Below, one piece after another: positions 34,471 through 45,807 of a stretch of DNA of 64,000 nt. Within the stretch, counting starts at the first letter, position 1. Every line of letters begins with the position of its first letter. The position numbers and the translations under genes are program-made. The notes below the pieces were generated by a model that did not search any database, had not been told where the DNA came from, and was given only the letters and a program-made list of their open reading frames with translations. Source of the stretch: Piezodorus guildinii (taxonomy: Eukaryota > Arthropoda > Insecta > Hemiptera > Pentatomidae). The stretch lies in the NCBI GenBank assembly GCA_023052935.1, contig CM041292.1, positions 102,615,906-102,679,905 of the forward strand, read 5' to 3'.

Positions 34471-35615
34471 ACAATCTTGTCCCAGAATATGCTACATGCG
34501 GGCGATGGGCTAATCAGTACAACTTATAAATGAATCTACTCATTGTCATTTCCATACGTATTGTTTTGGATATAGTGGCTACTGATTACTTATTGGATGC
34601 AGAAAATGGAGGTGCAGGTTTGATTCTCGAAGCTCTAAAGGATTTTTGAAGTGTTAGAAATAGAACAGGGTCTACTTAACCTCGTAAGCATTACTAAGAA
34701 GCAATAAGGTTTCGAAAACAGAAACCAAGGTGGTTTCGTTCTGTCGTCCTAGATAATAATGTAATTTATTCAATTAATGATTTTCACAAAAGCGAAATAC
34801 TACTGGTTTTTGCATGTAGTGTTTCTAAGATTTCAGATTACGGCATGTATTTAAACCTATTACAAAGCTGTTCAGACCATTCGGTCTCATAAAATGATAC
34901 TGTAATAGTGATCAGGATTGTTTCGTCTCCAATCTACTTACTTACTGCTCAATGTTTTTAAAGTTTAAAATTCTAGATAATACAATCTAGTTTTTCTTGT
35001 CAACAGGTATGCTTAATGGTTTAGCATGAGAATACCTTAATTTAATATATCATTATGTGGCCCAATGTTCTAGTGCTATGAAAATCTTAATATAAGAAAA
35101 TTAAATAGTATTTAATTACATTTTTATTTGGTATATGTATTAAGTAACATGCAGCTTCGTAAAGTTAAACAATTTGTCCATTTTCAAACTTATTCTTATT
35201 TCAGTAAAACTCCTCCGAAAACCGATTAATAAAAGAAATAGGTAATTATAATAAATCTTCTCTGAAACGCTACACTCATAAAAGAACAAAACATGTGTTG
35301 TTGAATTAAGATAGTTGGTTTTAATTTATAAATTTTATATTTTAAATCAGAGTTTTTTTTAATTTATAAATTTTATATTTTAAATCAGTTTATTCGTACG
35401 TTTTTTGTATAGTTTTTTCTATAGCTGCACTATAATTTTAGTATAACCCATTACATTTAAGTCATTTAGGCTAATGAATTATAATTACAAAAAAAAAAAA
35501 AATCTTGCTGATTTTAAGGATGTCTCTCATTCGAAATAATTTTTAAATATCTTATAATTTTGTAAATTAATTTTATTTTCTTCTTCTTCTTCTTCTGTAT
35601 TAAGTAACAATGTAA
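34471..35615. other. unassigned AT-rich interval
   Basis: No gene was recognised. A direct repeat TTTAATTTATAAATTTTATA occurs twice at about 35320-35390, and a (TTC)n run lies at 35579-35596. Confidence 0.4.
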
Positions 35616-35619
35616 TTAT

Positions 35620-35860
35620 TGGGTACATTTTTTTTATTTAATTGTTTTATTTAGAAATAATACAGTCTGCCACAATCTTGGGCAATGAGTATTAATGCTA
35701 TAAGAAGTCATTCATTCCTTATGTACACTAAATAAAGAAATAAAAATAAATGAATACAAAATAAATAGAAATAACAAAATTACAAAGAAGAATAAATAAC
35801 CCTAAATAAAGATAAAAAGAAAATAAAAGAAATAAATAATAATAATATATTGGATAAATA
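35620..35860 (-). mobile_element. family D retroelement 3' end (A-rich UTR)
   Basis: On the plus strand a T-rich start is followed by AGAAATAATACAGTCTGCCA and an A-rich stretch, similar to 48670-48900 and 59975-60087. It is a 5'-truncated minus-strand insertion without coding sequence. Confidence 0.4.
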
Positions 35861-37164
35861 GATACTGATATGTGTCGTTTATTCAGTAATAATACTTTTA
35901 AATTTCAATCATGTTAAATTTTAAATTAGATACCTCTCAAAGAAAAAACAAGTTTATACTTAAAAGAAAATACATGTTTGGAACTAGTAATTCAGTAAAA
36001 GTAGCTAGCAAAACAAATGCCTAAATAAAAATTTAACTACCTGTATGCTTATAAGTTGTTTTATTTCATTATAATTCATATGTTAGACAATATCTTTTCG
36101 TATTTGGAACTTAATACATTTACTTTTTTTATCAGCTGGGTAATAGGGTTGTTTTTTTAACTTTCATTTAGTAAATATAATAAATTTTGTTTAGAGTCGT
36201 TTGTTAGCAATTTATAACACTCTTTAAAGGGGTAAATTTCAATAACACAATAAAAACGAAAAATAAAAACGTTGCTAGACAAAATGTTCATATTTCAATT
36301 TTTTTCTTTATGAGATATTTATTAATAAATTAGCAGTTTTGGCTATCTACTGCGAAATCTTAAATAAAAATTTCCAAAGAATTAAAAATAAAACACAAAT
36401 TTTTAATATATACCTATTACGATGTACCCCATATCCGTTTCATAAATATACATATTAATATAAAAACTCTGTGATATAACTATTCATTTCCAAAACGGCT
36501 CTTAATTCGGGGTTATTACTTAATTCGGAGCAGTAATTAATTTATCAAGAGCTTTCAACCTAATATTTAAGAAATTAAAATTTTGACTTATCATGGCTTT
36601 CGATTAAGTGTGATATAATATAAGCATTTGTCCATCAAGGAAGAAGTTTTATGGTCTTATTAAATAGTGTGCGCTGTCGAATTATTTTTTGGAAATTAAG
36701 GAATTTAATTTATAATCACGAATTTATTTATTAAATTTATAATTTTAAATTTATATATGTGTTCATCTGTATTTATTCTTTCAGGTCATTAGCAGGTATT
36801 GATTCAAGGAGTAAAATGTAATTTAACAAATTCGCACCTCTTAGAGAGATTAGCAGTTCAATAAATTTTATTGTATTCATTGTCGCTCGTTCTTCATGTA
36901 CGGTACGTTATGTCTTGTTCTGGTGTCAGCATACAGTGAGCATGGCTGTTTCATTAATTGTGTATCTAATGATTCTACAAATAAGTATACTAGAAGACTG
37001 ATTAAGATCCGTCTAAAACATTGTGACTTAATAAATTATAAAGGTGTTGAAATAAATAAAGCTCAAAATATTTATATGATCGTTCAATCTTTACCACATT
37101 ATCAGAAGGCAGAGCATATTTTTTTAGATGTGGTTGTTGACCGTTAAAACTATATGATGGAGAA
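35861..37164. other. unassigned AT-rich interval
   Basis: An 83-codon plus ORF at 36896-37147 has no recognisable domain. Nothing else. Confidence 0.35.
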
Positions 37165-37430
37165 GTTGTTTGGAAGTGCGGAAACTAAGAAAACATACCA
37201 ATTAGTAAAACTTACTTTATTTTAGTGACGACGTTTCAGAATTTATTGTTTGCCTTCATCAGGGCTAAGAGGAACAAGATAACGACCGATACAATTACAA
37301 AATGTATATATTACTAATAATGTTTCTTAGCCTTGATGGCCACCAACGTAGGCCGAAACTTCGGTACACAAATACATTAATGTTTATTAATTGGTGTGTT
37401 TTCTTAGTTACTGCACCCCTAACCAACTAT
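37165..37430. mobile_element. family P inverted pair with two hammerhead-like motifs
   Basis: The arms 37176-37265 and 37327-37420 are diverged inverted copies (AACTAAGAAAACATACCAAT versus ATTGGTGTGTTTTCTTAGTT). Each carries one motif: minus 37228-37266, with exact CTGATGA but weak stem II, and plus 37329-37365. The right end has the family P tail ACTGCACCCCTAACCAACT. Confidence 0.6.
37329..37365 (+). ncRNA. degenerate hammerhead-like motif
   Basis: Order: GCC, TTGATG core, GGCC-type stem II with GGCC, GAAAC, TTC, GGT. Stem I pairs with one G-T wobble. The core differs from CTGANGA. Confidence 0.4.
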
Positions 37431-38214
37431 CTATAGTTATGTATACATATCTCTACATGTAATGAATCCATGGCCCTTGATTGTAGAGGTACAGCTTTTT
37501 ATTTTTTTCTTCAAATGATACCAGTTGAAATGACAACATATGTATATTTTTTATTTTAACGACTAGAATATTTGTTTTATTATTCTAACACAGCATTTGT
37601 TGATGACCAAAGTCTTCACCTAAGCTATTACCTTTATGGGAGAGAGCTACTACTATATAATTAATACAGTTTTTGTTTTTATTATTCCAGCAAACAATAT
37701 AACTTTTGGTATCATTAAGAACTATAAAATATCTTTCTTTATCCGATTTAAGAGATACTGTAAATACTCGGTTCGAAACAAAGGGCCTGCTTGCATCTAG
37801 ATAATTTGCATTTGATGCTATAGCCCTTCATACTATCGTACTGGAGTCAGGTCTAAAGCATTAGATAACATCATTTGAAAGGAAACGCGGTGTACTCCAA
37901 GGACACTCGTTTGTGCCCCGTCGAAGCAGATTTATTAATAGCTACGTTTACTATTACTGTAAATTTTTGCCCCTGTCCAGGTGTTGCAACGGAATTTATT
38001 TTAAAACCTATTAGTGAATTCCGTGAGTTGCTTTAATAGTCTAGTATTCTTAGGTTTACACATAGAGGGATGGTGTTTTAGGGCGATAAATGACGAGATT
38101 ATTACGCCCGTAAAATTCATGATGGTCATAGAAGCTTGTATAATTTCTTTACAGTGCAGAATTTTTAATTACTTCATACTTACTTCTAAGAAATTTATTA
38201 ATGATGGTCCATTC
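37431..38214. other. unassigned interval
   Basis: No gene or repeat was recognised. Confidence 0.35.
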
Positions 38215-38450
38215 TATTTTATTTGTTTTTTTAAATTTATTTATTATTATTTATTTATTTATTTTATTATTATTATTTTTTTTAAATTTATTTATTTATT
38301 TATTTTTTTTTTAATTTATATATATATATTTTTTATTTATTTATTTATTTTATTTTTTTTATTTATTTTATTTTATTTTTTTTTTATTTATTTATTTTTT
38401 TTTTTTTATTTATTTTATTTATTTATTATTATTATTTTTTTTTTAAAATC
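38215..38450. repeat. (TTTA)n / T-rich low-complexity tract
   Basis: About 235 nt of TTTA and T runs. It creates a spurious Phe/Ile/Tyr-rich open frame. Confidence 0.9.
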
Positions 38451-38593
38451 TTATTGTATAGTTCGATTTCTTTTAGAATTTCTATAACTAAATCGAGAAC
38501 CTCCTTATTATCCCCTAATAATGATGAGAGTTGCCTAGGCAGGCCTCGAGTTTACACATAGAAAGCCAGTAACAAGAAAGAATGTCATTTTTA

Positions 38594-40079
38594 ATTTCAC
38601 TTAACTATATATGACATATATAGTAAGGGAACGTATTGCGATCGTGAAAATGTTCGAATTCCAATTTTTAACGGAAATACACATTTTAGGGTGCCCTGAG
38701 TCCAAATAACCAAGTCGCGCTAAACGGTCTGTGTGTGTGGTAATTCTAGCACAAAAACGAAAAGCTGTACGATACTAAAATTTCATATTTAAAACAACTA
38801 TACGCCCGCGATATTACAGCAACTTCTTCATAAAAATCGGCTAACCAGAAGAGCCACTTTAAACCATACATTTGGCACCTTTTTATGATTTTTCAAAACG
38901 GCTCCAACGATTTTGATTAAATTCGCTATATTGAAAATTTAATTTAATATCTTACTACAACACTTACTAGACAAACGTTCAAAACTTCCAGTATATTACA
39001 AAAGATCATTTACGTCACTATTATCAGACCTATTTGGACGTATGGAATCGAGCTTTGGGGCTCTACGAAACCATCTAATTCCTCCCGCATCCAGTCCTTA
39101 CAATCCAAAATCCTTCGAAAAATCCTGAATGCTCCTTATTTTGTTACAAATCAACTCATTCATTATGACCTTAACATCCCATTTGTTGCAGACATAGCCC
39201 GTGATCGATACTCCTCTTTTCATTCTAAACTCCCTGCCCATACAAATCCTCTTGTCCGTAATTTATCTTCCTTAGATATCCCAGATAATCCTCCAAGGCG
39301 ACTGAAAAGAAGGTGGCCTCGGGACCTACTGAGTTAAAATAGTTAGTGAAGTGCTACCACTGGGTAGTTCTTTCTCAAGACATTTTCATGACATTTTTTT
39401 TTTCATTCCTCATATTTACTTATTGTGTTCTTTAATATAGTTGTAAATTACAATAAATAAATAATAAAAAAAAAAATTTAATATCATGTAGGTTTCATTC
39501 TGATTGAAATATAAAAGAGCAAATCTATTCTTTAACGTAATTTTTGTTTATTGTTTAGCATTCCAACAGTATATTATACATGTATATTACTGTTCTTATG
39601 TTAATAAAGAAAAAATTGCATTAATTAAATATTTTTGTACTGTTCTCCTTTAGCCGTTTATCAAATCCGCTTAACTTGCATATTTAGCCGTTATATATCA
39701 ATGCTAACAAGTGACTAATTTTTTGAAATATATAAAAGGTACTTTAGAAGAAGAAAGTTTAAAATATCAGAAATTGAAGCCCTGTTAGACTATTCCAATT
39801 AGAATTAAACCTATATCTCATTAAAGCATATTAATTTTTTCATTTATATAGCGAGTTTAATCAAAATCTTTTGAGCCGTTTTTGAGAAAATCGTAAATAG
39901 GTGCAAAATGCATGATACGCGCTCGAGTTACCACACACACATCTTTTTACGGGACTTGGTCATTTGGACTCAGGTTCTCTAAAACGTGTATTTCCGGTAA
40001 AAACTCTAATACGAAAATTTTTACGATCGCAATACTTTCCCTTACTATATATTTCATATACATGTAAGCTAAAGTAAAA
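38594..40079. mobile_element. inverted pair of family A copies interrupted by a Jockey fragment
   Basis: A plus-strand copy starts at 38594 (TTTCACTTA, then hairpin ACTATATATG-A-CATATATAGT). A minus-strand copy ends at 40079 with the matching hairpin and CTAAAGTAAAA. Both have GGGACTTGG/CCAAGTC-type blocks and a GT or AC run. The plus copy is split by the Jockey insertion and ends near 39515; the minus copy starts near 39536. Confidence 0.75.
38952..39474 (+). mobile_element. 5'-truncated Jockey-type element with 11-bp TSD
   Basis: Contains the end of ORF2 (IRPIWTYGIELWGSTKPSNSS, PPRRLKRRWPRDLLS), a 3' UTR and an A-rich tail. It is flanked by AATTTAATATC at 38941-38951 and 39475-39485. Removing it restores a continuous family A sequence. 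A frame disruption near the start makes it non-coding. Confidence 0.88.
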
Positions 40080-41024
40080 TTTGATTAATGTCCTAATCAA
40101 GAAAAAGTGTTTAAAGATTTATATATACGAGAACTATTTAGTTGCAACGGATTACAACCTTGGGAGTTCTTCTGTAATCCTCAACTCCTCGGTATGCGAG
40201 GCAGGTTGGAATTCCTAAGCGTTTTATGAATAGTTCTTATTTCTTTCAGCCTTGTACACATACTTATTTTATCTTAAATGGTCATCTTCAAAGCTCCAAA
40301 GCAATAGTCGTACTGAAATAATATTTTTTCATATTCAATTAATTATATGTATTAATATTCTCCATTCATACATGAAGGGCACCAGTAGCAAAAACTAATA
40401 GCGAAAGATGTTATTCTAGGAATAGGAGTAGCATTTTACGTTTTTACTGTTGTGATATGGAGCCAAGCGCATGGACCTTTTAAGTGTTATTTTCGCTGAT
40501 ATTTCTGTCGACATAGTTTTTGTATATTAATTAATCAGTTGTGTAATCACAACCTTAATACTGATCACTGTCGCTAAATACGTGACGCTAACTCATTTTT
40601 TAAGGAGTATGATTTGAGAAAGAAACCCATATATTAAGTTTATACAAAATGAATCCCATATTTTTTTAAACTTTTTGTCAGCTGAATTTTGATAGACCAT
40701 ACGTCCATCCAGTATGATCAGAGACGAGGAATGCGGATGGTCCCTGTGTTCTGGACCCAACTAGTTCCATCAGCTGAAGACTCCACTAAATCACCCAACG
40801 GTTGACGTTAATTAGAGTCTGTAATTACTGCTTATTGATATCTCACGTCTTATCATGGTTTAAAATTATCCCTAATTAATAACGAATCGTTGAACATATA
40901 GCAATAATTACTTTTTTTATTTATTAATAAATAAATTGTTACAATACATTTTTCTATTTCCTGAATATCACTACTTTCAATACAATAATTTCCGCATTAA
41001 AATCCCCACGAAGTTTAGTTGTTT
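40080..41024. other. unassigned interval
   Basis: No gene or repeat was recognised. Confidence 0.35.
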
Positions 41025-41304
41025 TTTTATTTATTTAACATCACTTAATGTTTCTGTGGCTAATCGGACGATGCTACAATGGGAGTCATAAATATTGGCT
41101 ATTCAGGTTTAATTAGGATAAGGATCTTTAACGAGTACCTATCATCGCACAGTCTTGGGACCACATTTGTACGTCCCCTCCGAAGGGCGGCATAAATAAG
41201 GATATTTTACTCCTATTAAAAATCCTAGGGCAACCTGTGGGTTTGAACCCGTGACCTTGGACAGAGAAAGCTGTTATGCTAGTCACTATGCTACAGGCGA
41301 CTCC
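41025..41304 (-). repeat. family S SINE, full length
   Basis: Inverted copy with head TGTAGCATAGTGACTAGCAT, B-box-like GGGTTCAAACCC and tail ATGTTAAATAAATAAA. Confidence 0.75.
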
Positions 41305-41775
41305 TGCGAGTTTTAGTAGTTTAATAATATTTATAATTCAATACTTACTCATACATGTAATTTTTTTATTAATTTGTCTTTTATAATATTATATTCATAT
41401 CATATGAAGATTAAATAAGAAAGTTTTGATAATGAAACTACTAACATGCTTACCAAAAATAGTCATTTTAAGTTTTAATTAAGGTCTGGCAAGAAAGTGA
41501 AAATTAATATATAAAATATTTATTTTTCCGGAATATCCCTTCCGACTTTTTTTCATAGAAAACGACTGTACAGTGCTGCCACTTTAGATTAGTGGTTTTA
41601 TAAATGTTTACTATGTTTTTCAAAACAGCTGTAACGGTTTTTATTAATTTCTTAGAGCAATTGATTAGTTTATGATATCACCAATTTTTTTCAAAATGTC
41701 TTCCTCTAAAGTTCCTTAATATGTTTTTTTTAAATTAATCAACAGTTCTTCATAGTTAGTAGCAGTGAAAATATA
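41305..41775. other. unassigned AT-rich interval
   Basis: Nothing recognisable. Confidence 0.35.
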
Positions 41776-41787
41776 TAAATATTTACT

Positions 41788-41998
41788 TTTTTTTTTTTTT
41801 TTCTTACCCTCTGGTTTTATTTTCAAACAAAATACAAATACAAATATAATATGTATAGCTGTCAGATTTGTCCTTCTGTTACCCGGAGGTATTCTAAAGA
41901 GGATTGCTATATGCGCTGGATGCACTAGTAATCTTTCAAGGGCTTCTTCTAAGCCTTTATTTATCCATTGCAAAATGGGAGGGACCATTCTTCAGGGT
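41788..41998 (-). mobile_element. family E retroelement 3' tail with 12-bp TSD
   Basis: About 205 nt of 3' UTR plus a poly(A) (T run on plus). It is nearly identical to 60500-60720, with a single base difference seen, in opposite orientation. Flanked by TAAATATTTACT at 41776-41787 and 41999-42010. Both strands carry short open frames that are only UTR shadows. Confidence 0.88.
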
Positions 41999-42759
41999 TA
42001 AATATTTACTAAAATTAGAATTTAAATTAAAGGAGAAATATTCTACAACATTGAAAATACATATCGGGAATAAAGGTAGTTATTGTTATATGCGTATGGG
42101 TGCTGTTAGAAAACTCGAGACTGTTGAATAAAAGGTATTAATTACCAAAAAATGTCGTTGATATAAACGGAGAACGTAGAAAAAAAAATGTGAGTTAATA
42201 TCATAAAAGTTGTTATATTGTAATTCATAATTTCTACTTTTAGATTATTCCATGAAAAATATGTGTCTTTAGATTGAATGATTAATAAATATTAATTTTA
42301 AAAATTTATTAACTTGGTCTTAATCCAGTGACAGAGCTGAGAAATAAGTGCTGGGGTTTTTACGGATTGTAAATATTGTATATAGGTATGGATGCTTTTT
42401 ATATGATGATTTTTTTTTTTTTTCTAATCTGTATAGTTTTTGTATCATTGTTTCATAAATTTATTATTTTGCGTATATTGTATGAATTTAATCATGTCAC
42501 ACGATTATTACTGTCCTAATTGAGACGAATTGTAATAAAATTGTTTGATTTAAAAAATCTATTAGGTGGAAGTTGTAGAATGATCGCACAAGATATTTAT
42601 AATAATTATACCAAACAATAGTTGAACTGTATGTAAGATGTTTCGGATATTAAGGAATTGAAATCAAGATCGAGAGGAGGTGGTGTTGAAAAAACACGCG
42701 AATACTGTCCTTTCTCGAGTTTGACATGTAATAACTTTCCTAACATCTAAATTGCAGCC

Positions 42760-42777
42760 GTCACTGGCACCAGTGAC
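42760..42777. repeat. 8-bp perfect hairpin
   Basis: GTCACTGG and CCAGTGAC around a 2-nt CA loop, just before a GTAAGA sequence. Confidence 0.5.
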
Positions 42778-42855
42778 AGGTAAGAATAAATCTTCATCAG
42801 TTAAAAAAATTAAGTTATGCGGTTTTTTCTTTGACATATGAATAGCTGCAATCAG

Positions 42856-42903
42856 AGCCGAGAATGTGAATGGGACAGACGAATGCGTGACTTGAAGAAA
42901 AAG
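42856..42903 (+). CDS. candidate 48-nt micro-exon (unconfirmed)
   Basis: Acceptor TGCAATCAG before 42856 and donor AAG/GTAGGA after 42903 bound exactly 16 codons with one open frame, SRECEWDRRMRDLKKK. The composition is charged and less AT-rich than the flanks. No neighbouring exon in the same frame was found, and I do not recognise the peptide. It may be a chance arrangement. Confidence 0.25.
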
Positions 42904-44220
42904 GTAGGACTAGATTTTAAATATCTTTTCATGACGAGTTGGTATATATGATTAGTCATTCGAGTTTGCAGCACCTTTACCGGTAGTAAACTTCTAATTA
43001 TGATTAATAAATAATAATTAATTAATTTTTCTCATTAATTGATTCCTGACATTGCTATTCTTCTGATTGTTACCATTATGTTTTGAGTTTGTTTATTGCC
43101 AAGTATTAAAATTAAACAATTAGGAGATTTCTCAAAGGGATCAAATATTATAACGAGAATATTTATAAAAGGGTCAATATCGTCCCACAATAGGACTCAC
43201 AATAATTTTATTTGTTTATAACTTTTTTTTTTTTTAGTTATACAAATTGCCACACCAAATTCTTCTCATTTAATACATACCCTCTTTTGTGAACTTAATG
43301 TTTTATCCTGTAGTACGATGCTATTACACTTAAGGTACACATCTATGAGGTTTTGAAAATATCAGATATATATACATGTACGTATATTCTTTATTTATAT
43401 TCATGAGACTCAAAAAAATATGTTAAAATATGTCAACAAACATGTTTGTTCGAAATTCATGTTCACACCCGTTTACTTTCGCTATAGATCTCTCCTATAA
43501 TGTTGCTCCATTTAACTTTTAATTGAGGGGACCGGAAAAGAAGATGAAGTAATCTCAAAACGGTACTCTCTGAATTCGTGCCAAATTTATTGGTAAATTT
43601 ATATTTCTTTGAATCATTCAACTTTTTCCTCATAGATCATTTAATATTTATTATAAAATTTAAATTATTATTTAATATAAATATTTTTTCATATCTATAT
43701 TTTATTTTTGTATATCGTATGAAAGGCCTCTTATAATCATTATTATTTATTATAAGGCCTTATATGAGGCAGCTTGCATTATTTTTCAATAATAAGTATG
43801 CCTCTTTAAAGAAAATGCTTTAGTAATTTAAACTTTTTTGAATGAAGAGAAAAATAAAAATATTGTAAATTAAAGATTTTCATTAGATGATCACAGTCAT
43901 ATTTTTATCTTTTAAGCAGAACTGCATTTTATTAAATGTTTCATACAGATTTATTTAAATCATCTTTTCAAGATTTTAACAAGGTCTCAGACCCTCTGCT
44001 TTACTTACGAAAAATATATCAATAACTAACACTTGTCCTATTAATTGTCTTAATATGATTAAGCAGTAAGAGTGGCTTTACAAAAGCGTATTATTATCAC
44101 AACAAGAAACACGAAACTTGTTACAGAAACAAGAAACAATATTTTTTGCCTTAACCGTTATGTGCCTCGGCCGAATCCCAAAACAATCCATTAAGATATT
44201 CGCGTGTTTCGCCAAAACAT

Positions 44221-44386
44221 CTAGCCAATAGAAACAAGCTGTATATAATTCCGCGAATTTATTATGGCGGCTTCTTTTTTACTGTTCTACTCTATAATGG
44301 TAATAATTATAATAATGAAGGAAACACCACTTAAAGATGAAATAAAACATATTTCAATAATTAAGCTGCTTTGCTTTTTAGTGTAA
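44221..44386 (+). promoter_or_regulatory. promoter-like CCAAT/TATA followed by a 40-codon ORF
   Basis: GCCAATAG at about 44224 and TATATAA at about 44242 precede an ATG at 44264. The ORF (MAASFLLFYSIMVIIIIMKE to 44386) has a signal-peptide-like start. In such AT-rich DNA these motifs arise by chance, so this is a weak candidate. Confidence 0.2.
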
Positions 44387-45522
44387 TTTATGTTCCGTAG
44401 AAATTTATATAGAACTAAGAACACGAAAGGCTTTTAAGAAACATGCAGCATTATTGAATATTTATTTTAATTTTAATATCAAGGAGGAGGTGGTACGAGT
44501 TCCAGTAAAAAATAAAGTACGATGTTGTTACCTTAACTACAGGTGTTAAGTCCGTAACTATTTTTTATTTTTAATATATACTGTTATTGACAAACACTAT
44601 CATTTAATATATAGTAAACAATTAAAGATGTATGAAAAATATTTGTACTCATGTTCAACTTAAGTAATTTCTATAAAAATATTGAATTTATTTGTCGAAA
44701 GCAGCCAAGTAATAACAGGAATAAAATAACCCTAAAAGATAAATTTACTTTAACAAATTATAATATTTAAAAACTTAGTCATCGATACTAATGACTAATA
44801 ATTAAGGTTAATACATACTTATTATTAATCAATTAACACTATGAATAAATTAATTGAAATCAAGTAGTTATTTGAATAAATAAACAAATTATTATACTAA
44901 TTATTTGTAGATCAGGGTTATATCTAATTCCATAAGAAAACGATTAGAAGATCATGTCAAAATTTATTTATTATAATTATAATGAAAAAGTATTAATAAT
45001 GCTTATAAATATTTGGCATCAACAATTAAAATTTATTAATTTTGTATAAAATTTAGTAATTCGAATTGATGTTCGATTGGAAATGTGTAAAGGAGGTAGT
45101 TGCCTTGTGTTTACCTTCGATAGTTAAAATGAACCCAGAGGGTTTGTTCTTATAGTCTGAAATTATGATACCGATAGAATGTAGTCAATATTTTTGACCT
45201 GGATATATCTTTTGCTAGTGGTCTCTAACTTGTGTAACGGTTTTCCTATCCCTCAGTGTGACACGCTATAGCTCTGTTGGAATATAGCGATTGAAAATTT
45301 GTCAGATATTTAGTGGAGAATATTTTTTGTTATATAACATTTGTCGTTCGGACCTACCGTTTAAAAGCTAAATAGTAGTATTTAGCTTCTTATAAGTATT
45401 TAGTATTATTTTTATAAGTTTAAATTTAATAGGTTCGAATTCACCTTATGCTACATTTACTGATGTTGGGGCTTTATTGACACGCTCTGTGGCAAAACAG
45501 TAGTTTTGGTGTTGCTTGTATT
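44387..45522. other. unassigned AT-rich interval
   Basis: No gene or repeat was recognised. Confidence 0.35.
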
Positions 45523-45807
45523 GTTTGTTTATTTATTTAAAGTCACTTTGTGCTATTGTGGCTAATCGGACGATGCTATAGTGGGAGTCCTAAATTTAGC
45601 ATATCCAGGTTTAATTAGGACAGGGATCTTTAACGAGTACCTGACATCGCACATGCTCGGAACCAGCTTTTTATGTACCCTATGAAGGACGGCATAACTA
45701 AGGATTTTTTACTCCCATTAAAAAGTCCTAGGGCCACCTGCAGGTTTGAACCCATGACGTTTGGCATAGAAGGCTGTTATGCTAACCAACATGCAATAGG
45801 TAATCCC
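45523..45807 (-). repeat. family S SINE, full length
   Basis: Inverted copy with head TGCATGTTGGTTAGCATAAC, B-box-like GGGTTCAAACCTG and tail CTTTAAATAAATAAAC. Confidence 0.75.

Larger units (their letters stand above)
42011..44200. other. largely unassigned interval with one exon-like island
   Basis: No complete gene was recognised. A hairpin at 42760-42777 and a splice-flanked open segment at 42856-42903 are listed separately. The rest is AT-rich. Confidence 0.35.

Noticed and set aside
35579..35596. A repeat array that might be CRISPR-like
   Set aside because: It is a simple TTC run. No array of spaced direct repeats occurs anywhere in the window, as expected in a eukaryotic genome.
38014..38487. 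157-codon ORF rich in Phe, Ile and Tyr
   Set aside because: It is produced by the TTTA/T-rich low-complexity tract and is not a membrane protein gene.
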